Below are positions 1-5,403 of a stretch of 5,403 bases of DNA, piece by piece. Positions within the stretch are counted from its first letter, which is position 1. The number at the start of each line of letters is the position of its first letter. The notes under the pieces are model-generated. The model saw only the letters and a program-made list of their open reading frames with translations, was not told where the DNA came from and ran no database searches. The stretch comes from an uncultured Opitutia bacterium (GTDB lineage Bacteria > Verrucomicrobiota > Verrucomicrobiia > Opitutales > UBA953). Where the stretch lies: contig CALEEU010000086.1 of assembly GCA_937875975.1 (NCBI GenBank), forward strand, positions 1 through 5,403, given 5' to 3'. The position numbers and the translations under genes were made by a program.

Positions 1-1732
1 CGGCGACGAGGTAGCTGCCGGTGACGTTAAGGGCGAAGGTGAGCGCCCACTTGTCATCCGGGATGTGGCCAGTGGTGTCAGGCGAGACGAAGATGCCCGC
101 GGTGACGCAGATGGAGTCGAAGCCACCGTAGGCGAGCGCGACCTGGTCGAGCATCTTACGGATCGAGGTGCGGTCCATGATGTCACCGGCGAGACCGATG
201 GCGGGGCCGCAGTTGGAGAGGCCGGTGCCGGCGACGCCGATGCCGGCGCCGTACTTGTCGGTGATCTCCTTGGCAGTGGCCTGGGCGGACTCGACGTTCT
301 TGTCGACGCAGACGATGTGGGCGCCTTCCTTGACGAGGCGATGGGCGGTCTCCTTGCCAATGCCGGAGCCAGCGCCGACGACGATGATGACCTGGCGGGC
401 GAGTTCCTTCTCGGCCGGCATGCGCTTCAGCTTCGCTTCTTCGAGCAGCCAGTACTCGATGTCGAAGGCTTCCTGCTGGGGCAGGGCGATGTACTGGTCG
501 ATGGCTTCGGCGCCACGCATGACCTCGACGGCACAGTTGTAGAACTCAGCCGTGACGCGGGATTCGGACTTATCCTTGCCCCAAGCAATCATGCCAAGGC
601 CGGGGATGAGGACGACGGTTGGGTTCGGGTCGCGCATCGCCGGAGAGTTCGGGCGCTTGCAGGCGTTATAATAGGTGGCGTAGTCCTTGCGGTACTGCTC
701 GAGGGCGGCGGCGAGCTTGGTCTTCAGCGCAGCGGCGTCTTCGGTCTGGGGATTCCAATTCACGTAGAGGGGTTTGATCTTCGTACGGAGGAAATGGTCA
801 GGGCAGGAAGTGCCGAGCTCGGCGAGGCGCGGGGCGTCCTTCGAGTTCACGAAGCGGAGAATCTTCTCGTCGTCCTGGATAGTGCCGATGAAGCGCTTCT
901 CATTGGAGACCTGGCCGCGGAGCCAGGGGAGGATGGCGGCGAAGGCCGCGTGACGCTTCTCTGTGTCGAGGGTCTGGTAGAGGGCGCCACCGAAGACCTT
1001 GGCGTCGCCGCCCTTGGCTTGGTACTTGGCATCGATGAAGGCTGCGGCCTGCTCGATCATGGCGAGGGTCAGTTCATAGCAGGCCTTGTCGTCGTCGGCC
1101 CAGGAGATGAAGCCATGCTGGCCCATCATGATGGCCTTGATGGCGGGGTGAGCGCGGGAGATATCCTGCATGGCGAGGCCGAGCTCGAAGCCCGGGCGCA
1201 TCCACTTTACGTAGGCCATCTTGCCGGCGAAGATTTCCTTGGTCAGGGCTTCGCAGTTCTTGGAAGCGGCGATCGAGATGATCGCGTTCGGGTGCATGTG
1301 GTCGACGTGCTTGCCCGGCAGGAAGCTGTGCAGCGGGGTGTCGATCGACGAAGCGCGGGGATTCAGGTTGAAGGTGGCGTGGTTGTACATGCCGACCATG
1401 TCATCTTCGGCCTGGGACTTCAGGCCCTTGTCGGTGCGGGCCGCGTAGGACTGTTGGAGGCCGACGAGCTTGTCCTGATAAAGGGACGAGAAGTTCTCAC
1501 GATTGCTGGTGCGGAGGTCGCCGCCAGAACCCTTGACCCAGAGGACCTGGGTGTCGGTGCCCGTCAGGGGGTCCTTCTCGACGATCTTGGAGGAGGTATT
1601 ACCGCCGCCAGTGTTTGTGATGCGCTGGTCGGCTCCGAGCTTGTTGGAGCGATAGACCAGACGGCCGACCGGATCGAGCTTCGCGGCTTCGGCATCGTTC
1701 CAGAGGTGAGAGACGTACTTGTAGTTGGACAT
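1..1732 (-). CDS. rhaEW: Bifunctional rhamnulose-1-phosphate aldolase / short-chain dehydrogenase (3' end cut by window edge)
   Basis: This fused cytoplasmic enzyme cleaves L-rhamnulose-1-phosphate to dihydroxyacetone phosphate and L-lactaldehyde, then probably oxidises the aldehyde with NAD(P). The ATG is at 1732-1730 (MSNYKYVSHLW); 577 codons are visible and the frame is still open at base 1. The N-terminal class II aldolase domain (about 1-430) has the phosphate-loop GGGNT (42-46), the metal-site run HVDHMH (142-147, ligands probably H145 and H147) and QHG (205-207). The C-terminal SDR domain begins with the dinucleotide-binding GAGSGIG (453-459), followed by VTAG (543-546, where NNAG is usual) and the active-site Asn region LNVTG (N569). 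The catalytic Ser, Tyr and Lys lie beyond the window; the family is roughly 700 residues long, so about 110-130 are missing. The gene starts 39 bases after rhaB with no clear Shine-Dalgarno. Homologues are also named RhaD or YuxG-like. Family assignment is firm; the dehydrogenase substrate is inferred from family knowledge. Confidence 0.95.
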   Translation of the reverse strand, partial: MSNYKYVSHLWNDAEAAKLDPVGRLVYRSNKLGADQRITNTGGGNTSSKIVEKDPLTGTDTQVLWVKGSGGDLRTSNRENFSSLYQDKLVGLQQSYAARTDKGLKSQAEDDMVGMYNHATFNLNPRASSIDTPLHSFLPGKHVDHMHPNAIISIAASKNCEALTKEIFAGKMAYVKWMRPGFELGLAMQDISRAHPAIKAIMMGQHGFISWADDDKACYELTLAMIEQAAAFIDAKYQAKGGDAKVFGGALYQTLDTEKRHAAFAAILPWLRGQVSNEKRFIGTIQDDEKILRFVNSKDAPRLAELGTSCPDHFLRTKIKPLYVNWNPQTEDAAALKTKLAAALEQYRKDYATYYNACKRPNSPAMRDPNPTVVLIPGLGMIAWGKDKSESRVTAEFYNCAVEVMRGAEAIDQYIALPQQEAFDIEYWLLEEAKLKRMPAEKELARQVIIVVGAGSGIGKETAHRLVKEGAHIVCVDKNVESAQATAKEITDKYGAGIGVAGTGLSNCGPAIGLAGDIMDRTSIRKMLDQVALAYGGFDSICVTAGIFVSPDTTGHIPDDKWALTFALNVTGSYLVA

Positions 1733-1771
1733 GTTTGTTACGTGGAAAAGGAGTGAGTTGAGTAAGGGGTT

Positions 1772-3241
1772 TTATGACTTCTTTAAACCATTAAACTTGG
1801 TTTGGGCGGCCGCCCAGGCGGACGTCGGATTAGGTGTGTAAGTCACTACCTCAAAGGAGTTTCGGACAACCTTGCGCAAGGCGTCGAGGTTCTTGAGTTC
1901 CTTCATAGCAATGGCTTGGACGAGGATATTGCCGGCGGCGGTGGCTTCGACGGGTCCGGCAATGACGGTGCGACCCGTAGCATCGGCCGTGGCCTGGTTG
2001 AGCAAGGCGTTGCGGCAGCCGCCACCGACGATGTGCAGGCGCTTGAGCTTACGACCGGTGAGTTTCTCCATGCCATCCATCTCGATGCGGTAAAGGAGCG
2101 CGAGGGATTCGAGCACGCAGCGGGCGATCTCGCCGTGCGTCTTCGGGATAGGCTGCTTGGTCTCGCGGCAGAAAGCCTGGACCTTGGAGACCATGTCACC
2201 GCGCTTCGCGAAGCGGACGTCGTCTGGACGGATGAACGAACGAAGCGAAGGCGCCTTGAGCGCGAGCTTCACGATTTCGCCGTAGTCCGAGACTTCGCCT
2301 TTCTCCATCCATTCACGACGGCATTCCTGCAGGACCCAAAGACCGACGAGGTTCTTGAGGAAACGAGAAGTGCCGCCGAAGCCGACTTCGTTTGTATACT
2401 TCGCCTTACGTACCGTCTCGTTGACCAGCGGCTGATCGAGTTCGAGTCCGATGAGCGACCATGTGCCAGAGGAGAGATAAGCCCAATCATCACCCTTGGT
2501 GGCCGGGACGGCGGCGACAGCAGCGGCGGTATCGTGCGCGCAGGTCGTGACGACCTCGGCCTTGCCGAGGCCGGTTTCCTTAGCGAGGTAAGGCAGCATC
2601 TTGCCGAGCTTCACGCCGGGGGCGACGGGCTTGGGGAAGAGGTGTTTCGGGATGCCGAGCTTCTTCAGCACCGGCCAGGCCCAGTCGCGCTTGCGGGTGT
2701 CCCAGCATTGGCTGCCAGAGATCAGGGTCTCTTCGGCGCGAGCCTTGCCGGTCAAGAGCCAGGTGATGTAGTCGCCGATAAGGAGGAACTTGTCGGCGAA
2801 CTGGAGCATTTCCGGACGATTCTCAGCGTCGTCGAAAAGCTGGTAGAGCGTATTGATCGAGATGGAGGCGATGCCGGTGCCTTCGAAGATTTCCTTCTGG
2901 GAGAAACGGCGCATGGCTAGCTCGTACGACTTGAAGCTACGTTCGTCGCGATAGGTGAAGGGCAGCGAGAGCAGCGGTCCGTCTCCCTTTAGGAGGACAT
3001 AATCGACGCCCCATGAGTCGCAGGCGACGGACTTGATCGGACCGAGCGTGGCGCCCTTGGCCAGACCGATGCGGATCTCGCGGAAGATCCGGATAATATC
3101 CCAGCGCAGGGTGCCATTGGCGGTGATAGCGCCGTTGGAGAAACGGTGCACCTCCTTCATGGTGAACTTTCCGGCCTTGAGCTGACCGAAGATAACACGC
3201 CCGGATTCGGCTCCGAGGTCGATGGCGAGGTAATTGGACAT
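1772..3241 (-). CDS. rhaB: Rhamnulokinase
   Basis: This is an FGGY-family sugar kinase that phosphorylates L-rhamnulose to L-rhamnulose-1-phosphate with ATP in the cytoplasm. The 489-residue product matches the usual RhaB length. Signature regions in order are the N-terminal phosphate-binding DLGAESGR (8-15), CDSWGVDY (74-81), YRDER (97-101), AHDTAAAVAAVP (235-246, D237 being the expected catalytic base), SSGTWSLIG (255-263, nucleotide side), and the C-terminal HIVGGGCRN (403-411) and GPVEATAAGN (428-437). A longer reading from 3307 adds 22 residues, but these overlap the upstream aldolase and do not resemble a kinase N-terminus. The Met at 3241 directly precedes the family motif (MSNYLAIDLGAESGR) and is preferred. 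Its leader is pyrimidine-rich and lacks a Shine-Dalgarno. It lies 31 bases after the aldolase and 39 before the fused aldolase/dehydrogenase, consistent with one operon. A kinase also acting on L-fuculose cannot be excluded from sequence alone. Confidence 0.96.
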   Translation of the reverse strand: MSNYLAIDLGAESGRVIFGQLKAGKFTMKEVHRFSNGAITANGTLRWDIIRIFREIRIGLAKGATLGPIKSVACDSWGVDYVLLKGDGPLLSLPFTYRDERSFKSYELAMRRFSQKEIFEGTGIASISINTLYQLFDDAENRPEMLQFADKFLLIGDYITWLLTGKARAEETLISGSQCWDTRKRDWAWPVLKKLGIPKHLFPKPVAPGVKLGKMLPYLAKETGLGKAEVVTTCAHDTAAAVAAVPATKGDDWAYLSSGTWSLIGLELDQPLVNETVRKAKYTNEVGFGGTSRFLKNLVGLWVLQECRREWMEKGEVSDYGEIVKLALKAPSLRSFIRPDDVRFAKRGDMVSKVQAFCRETKQPIPKTHGEIARCVLESLALLYRIEMDGMEKLTGRKLKRLHIVGGGCRNALLNQATADATGRTVIAGPVEATAAGNILVQAIAMKELKNLDALRKVVRNSFEVVTYTPNPTSAWAAAQTKFNGLKKS

Positions 3242-3272
3242 GGTCAAAGGGGGCAGGGGAGGGGTTGAAAGG

Positions 3273-4028
3273 TCACATTCCCAGCATCTTCTGGCGATAA
3301 TGCTCATCTGGGCGGCCAGCGATGCGCTCGCACTGGGCGGCGGTCAGGAACACCGGACCGCCGAGGGCGGCGGCACCGACGAAGATTTCAGCGGCTTTTT
3401 CAGCCATGAGCAGGGAGCCCAGCACCGCCTTGGGGGAGGAACCGACGGCGATGATGCCATGGTTCTGAAGCAGGATGATCTTCGGGTCGCGCCCGGTGCG
3501 TTTCACGAACGACACGACTTCACGACGGATGGCCTGAGAGAGACCGAGGCCAGGTTCGGCGTAGGGCACGAAGACGGACTCGACGCCACACATCACGATC
3601 TCATCTGGGCATGTGCGTTTCTCTGCGAACTCGCGGGCCCGCGGCGAACAGAGAATCTGGTTCACCGCGATGGCGTGCACATGACCGACACAGTGGACGT
3701 GGGGAAGGGTGAGCAGGTAGGCGTGAAAGAGGGCTTCAATCGAAGGCTTCTTATCTGTGGGCTCTAGCCGTGAAGCCAATAAGGCTTGGTCGATCTCAAC
3801 GTCGGTCGCAGCAGTCGCGTCCAGCAGAGGGAGCAGACGGTCGAAGGCACAGCGGGTGACATCGGACTCCTTGAGCGATGCGAGGTTGGAACCAGAGGCT
3901 TTGACCGCGAATGAATGGTCGTCCAACCGGACGGAAGTATTGCCTTCGCCCAGGATTGTCATGCGCAGGCGTTCTCCGCCCAACTGATGGGACAGCTCAA
4001 GCAACGACTGGATGACGTCGGCAGACAT
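3273..4028 (-). CDS. Stand-alone class II aldolase/adducin-family protein (FucA/RhaD-like)
   Basis: This 251-residue protein has the full class II (zinc) sugar-phosphate aldolase fold length and active site. The phosphate-binding loop GEGNTS (27-32) and KASGSNL (43-49) are present. PSIEALFH (95-102) carries the likely catalytic Glu E98, GHVHAIAVN (115-123) gives zinc ligands H116 and H118, and QNHG (188-191) gives the third ligand, H190. The active site therefore looks intact, unlike adducin-type relatives that have lost metal ligands. The likely reaction is retro-aldol cleavage of a ketose-1-phosphate to dihydroxyacetone phosphate plus an aldehyde; the exact sugar cannot be read from the sequence. 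It sits 24 bases after the regulator and 31 before rhaB. GAGG lies 2 bases before the ATG, which is too close for a strong ribosome site. The fused enzyme downstream already provides rhamnulose-1-phosphate cleavage, so this one may act on L-fuculose-1-phosphate or another deoxy sugar (inference). Confidence 0.9.
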   Translation of the reverse strand: MSADVIQSLLELSHQLGGERLRMTILGEGNTSVRLDDHSFAVKASGSNLASLKESDVTRCAFDRLLPLLDATAATDVEIDQALLASRLEPTDKKPSIEALFHAYLLTLPHVHCVGHVHAIAVNQILCSPRAREFAEKRTCPDEIVMCGVESVFVPYAEPGLGLSQAIRREVVSFVKRTGRDPKIILLQNHGIIAVGSSPKAVLGSLLMAEKAAEIFVGAAALGGPVFLTAAQCERIAGRPDEHYRQKMLGM

Positions 4029-4052
4029 TTCCTCGAGAGAAAGCGACGGTGA

Positions 4053-4832
4053 TTAGACTGCGGTCAGAACGCGCTCCGGCAGTAGCTTGACCTTGGCTTT
4101 CTGGACCGATGCGACATCTGCGTCGGTGACTAGGAAAAGTGAACTTACGTCGCGGGTCACAGCACAGGGTCCACCACGGCCGAGCTTAACCTTGTTCATG
4201 CAGATCAGGACTTCATCGCTGCGGCGGATGACTTCACGTTGCTGGTGGGAGATGTCGCGCTGGGAGTTCCAAAGACCGTTCTCATCAATGCCTTCGGCGC
4301 CGAGCAGAGCCACGTCGAAATTCCAGCGGGCGACTTCTTCAAGGGTACGGTCGCCAGCGACCATCGCGTGGCGGGTCAGGAAAAGGCCACCCGGGATGTA
4401 GACTTCGACGCCGGGGAGACAGGAAATAAGCTGAGCGGTCGGCAGACAGGTCGTGACAATCTGCAGGTCAGGAACGCCGGCGGAGGCGATGGCTTCGGCG
4501 GCGAAGAAGATGGTCGAACCCGAGTCGAGGTAGACCGTCATGCCGGCCTTGACGCGCGAAGCGGCTAGGTTGCCGATCTTACGCTTGGCTTCAGCATCTT
4601 CGATCTTGCGATCATCGAGCGGGGGGAAGTTGCGGTTGAAGTCTGACAGCGCTCCTCCATGAGTACGGGTGATGCGACGCTGGTTCTCGAGTTCAGTGAG
4701 ATCGCGACGAGCCGTCGCCTCCGAGACGTTGAACTGTTTGCAGATCTCCAGGACAGGGACGTACCCGACTTTAGAGAGAAGTTTGGCGATCGCCTCGCGG
4801 CGCGCTTCAATGATGTGTCGGGCTACTTTCAT
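4053..4832 (-). CDS. DeoR-family transcriptional repressor of the sugar operon
   Basis: This 259-residue protein is a DeoR/GlpR-type regulator, a DNA-binding protein that usually represses a sugar operon until a phosphorylated sugar binds. The N-terminal winged helix-turn-helix covers about residues 8-60, with the recognition-helix stretch NVSEATARRDLTELE (35-49) and the characteristic wing end RTHGGAL (56-62). The sugar-phosphate sensor domain fills the rest, with DSGST (103-107), VTTCLPTAQL and GGLFLTRHAMVAG in the expected order, and ALLGAEGIDENGLWN further on. The usual DxSKFG-type stretch near the end reads MNKVKLGRGG, so the common Asp is Asn here. As first gene of the operon, 24 bases before the aldolase, it is likely to control itself and the three catabolic genes. 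The ATG at 4832-4830 gives the normal family N-terminus; no Shine-Dalgarno is visible upstream. The effector is probably rhamnulose-1-phosphate or a related product (inference). Confidence 0.93.
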   Translation of the reverse strand: MKVARHIIEARREAIAKLLSKVGYVPVLEICKQFNVSEATARRDLTELENQRRITRTHGGALSDFNRNFPPLDDRKIEDAEAKRKIGNLAASRVKAGMTVYLDSGSTIFFAAEAIASAGVPDLQIVTTCLPTAQLISCLPGVEVYIPGGLFLTRHAMVAGDRTLEEVARWNFDVALLGAEGIDENGLWNSQRDISHQQREVIRRSDEVLICMNKVKLGRGGPCAVTRDVSSLFLVTDADVASVQKAKVKLLPERVLTAV

Positions 4833-4926
4833 AAAGTCGGAGCTAGATTGGTTTGGGGAAGTTCCGTTATGAGCGTTCCCAATCGAGCAATCAATAACTC
4901 AATTCCATACGATTGCCGTCTGGGTC

Positions 4927-4944
4927 TATATTTCGCACAATATA
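4927..4944. promoter_or_regulatory. Short palindrome TATATT-N6-AATATA, possible second operator or promoter element
   Basis: The 18 bases TATATTTCGCACAATATA form an inverted repeat with 6-base arms and a 6-base centre. It directly abuts the CATTATGT arm of the larger inverted repeat and overlaps the best candidate -10 boxes of both directions. It could be a repressor site placed over the promoter, or merely AT-rich promoter sequence. Support is only the symmetry and the position. Confidence 0.25.
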
Positions 4945-4973
4945 CATTATGTCTAATCATGTATAACATAATG
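4945..4973. promoter_or_regulatory. Inverted repeat, candidate operator of the DeoR-type regulator
   Basis: Perfect 8-base arms CATTATGT (4945-4952) and ACATAATG (4966-4973) are separated by 13 bases, so the arm centres are 21 bases apart, about two helical turns. That spacing suits a dimeric repressor bound to one face of the DNA. The repeat lies 113 bases upstream of the DeoR-type start codon. The arms are AT-rich in an AT-rich spacer, so chance is a real alternative, and no known DeoR consensus is matched. Confidence 0.35.
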
Positions 4974-5051
4974 AAAACAGCACAATAACACGTTAAAATG
5001 GTTTTATCTTGGGTTAAATAGCCCTTTTCTTATCTTTTGCCTAACAACCCC

Positions 5052-5403
5052 ATGAACGCACCCATTCGCTCATATTGTCGTTTCGGGCTGGTTTGGACGG
5101 TGATATCCGCGGGATTTGTCGGCTGCACCACGACGACCCAGCCGGATAATCAGCCGGCCTTGGTGGAGCCCAAGTTCACGGGTCTGGTTATTGAACAAGG
5201 ACCCACCTCGCTGGGCGCTGAGCCCCGCAAGCATCCCATCACCTGCCTAATCCTCCACCATACCGCTGGCTCCCTGCCCTCCTCCCTGGAGATCCTCCAA
5301 GGTAAGGACCCGAAGCATAAGGTCGGCGTCCATTACGTCGTCACCGACGAACCCAAGCCCCGGGTCATCCGGATGGTTCCCGAGCATATGGCTGCTTACC
5401 ACG
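5052..5403 (+). CDS. N-acetylmuramoyl-L-alanine amidase lipoprotein, Amidase_2 family (3' end cut by window edge)
   Basis: This is the N-terminal 117 residues of a probable peptidoglycan amidase, an enzyme that cuts the bond between N-acetylmuramic acid and the stem peptide in the cell envelope. Residues 1-25 form a lipoprotein signal: basic residues R6 and R10, a hydrophobic stretch, then FVGC with the lipidated Cys at 25. Position -3 is Phe, which is less usual than Leu. The residue after Cys is Thr, not Asp, so outer-membrane sorting is expected. A Thr/Pro-rich linker leads to the catalytic domain: LILHHTAG (66-73) carries the first zinc His, probably H69; GVHYVV (92-97) matches the conserved strand; and AAYH (114-117) would give the next zinc His. 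AmiD is the closest well-known relative. The ATG has no visible Shine-Dalgarno. The gene is divergent from the sugar operon and there is no sign that it takes part in sugar catabolism. Confidence 0.85.
   Translation, partial: MNAPIRSYCRFGLVWTVISAGFVGCTTTTQPDNQPALVEPKFTGLVIEQGPTSLGAEPRKHPITCLILHHTAGSLPSSLEILQGKDPKHKVGVHYVVTDEPKPRVIRMVPEHMAAYH

Larger units (their letters stand above)
4833..5051. promoter_or_regulatory. Divergent intergenic region between the deoR-type gene and the amidase gene
   Basis: This 219-base spacer is far richer in A and T than the flanking genes, especially from about 4890 to 5045. It must hold the promoter of the minus-strand sugar operon and that of the plus-strand amidase gene. 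Candidate sigma-70-like boxes are weak. On plus, TTGCCG (4913-4918) and CACAAT (4936-4941) are 17 bases apart. On minus, TATATT (4944-4939) is the best -10 match, but its -35 partner 17 bases away, GTTATA, is poor. Two inverted repeats overlap these boxes and are listed separately. No open reading frame of note, RNA gene or GC-rich terminator hairpin is seen. The promoter boxes are guesses by eye; the regulatory role of the region is well supported by the divergent gene layout. Confidence 0.6.

Noticed and set aside
65..1756. 563-codon open frame on the plus strand, antisense to the aldolase/dehydrogenase gene
   Set aside because: It is in exact codon register with the real minus-strand gene, so it stays open simply because that gene avoids the codons TTA, CTA and TCA, as GC-rich genes do. 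Its translation is rich in Gly, Asp and Val with no recognisable domain.
1802..2920. 372-codon open frame on the plus strand, antisense to rhaB
   Set aside because: Same codon-register mirror effect over a clear kinase gene; the translation is low-complexity-like and matches no family I recognise.
3242..3307. Longer N-terminus for the rhamnulokinase (start at 3307)
   Set aside because: The 22 extra residues overlap the end of the upstream aldolase and precede the family's canonical start motif; the Met at 3241 gives the normal RhaB length of 489.
3273..3360. Possible microcompartment targeting peptide at the C-terminus of the small aldolase, as in PVC-group deoxy-sugar microcompartments
   Set aside because: The C-terminus ends right after the usual class II aldolase tail (PDEHYRQKM), with no linker or extra amphipathic helix, and no shell-protein gene is in the window.
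4880..4915. Inverted repeat CAATCG ... CGATTG with a 24-base spacer
   Set aside because: Six-base arms that far apart are expected by chance in a 219-base spacer, and the sequence matches no known operator.
4994..5006. Small hairpin TAAAA-TGG-TTTTA as a terminator
   Set aside because: The stem has only A-T pairs and 5 bases, is too weak to end transcription, and lies upstream of a gene start, not after a gene.

Overview
This window looks like part of a bacterial chromosome, GC-rich in its genes. It carries most of an L-rhamnose (6-deoxyhexose) catabolic operon on the minus strand and the start of a divergent cell-wall amidase lipoprotein gene on the plus strand. The gene order, the fused aldolase/dehydrogenase, the DeoR-type regulator next to the kinase and the near absence of Shine-Dalgarno sequences suggest a Verrucomicrobiota-like (PVC group) organism. 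That assignment is inferred from general resemblance, without a database search, and is only moderately confident.

Layout, in transcription order on the minus strand: a DeoR-family repressor (4832 to 4053), a stand-alone class II aldolase (4028 to 3273), rhamnulokinase RhaB (3241 to 1772), and a bifunctional rhamnulose-1-phosphate aldolase/short-chain dehydrogenase (1732 to beyond base 1, C-terminus missing). The gaps are 24, 31 and 39 bases with no hairpin terminator, so the four genes probably share one transcript. An AT-rich 219-base spacer (4833-5051) holds the divergent promoters and candidate operator palindromes. The last 352 bases (5052-5403) encode the N-terminal 117 residues of an Amidase_2-type lipoprotein.

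How the genes work together: RhaB phosphorylates L-rhamnulose. The N-terminal domain of the fused enzyme splits the product into dihydroxyacetone phosphate and L-lactaldehyde, and its C-terminal Rossmann domain is expected to oxidise the lactaldehyde with NAD(P). The DeoR protein probably senses a sugar phosphate of the pathway and represses the operon. The small aldolase is the odd member, because the fused enzyme already supplies the aldol cleavage; it may serve a related sugar such as L-fuculose-1-phosphate. No isomerase, mutarotase or transporter gene lies within the window.

The content is ordinary metabolic DNA. I found no RNA gene, CRISPR array, insertion sequence or defence system. The most useful leads are the duplicated aldolase function and the palindromes in the divergent spacer.
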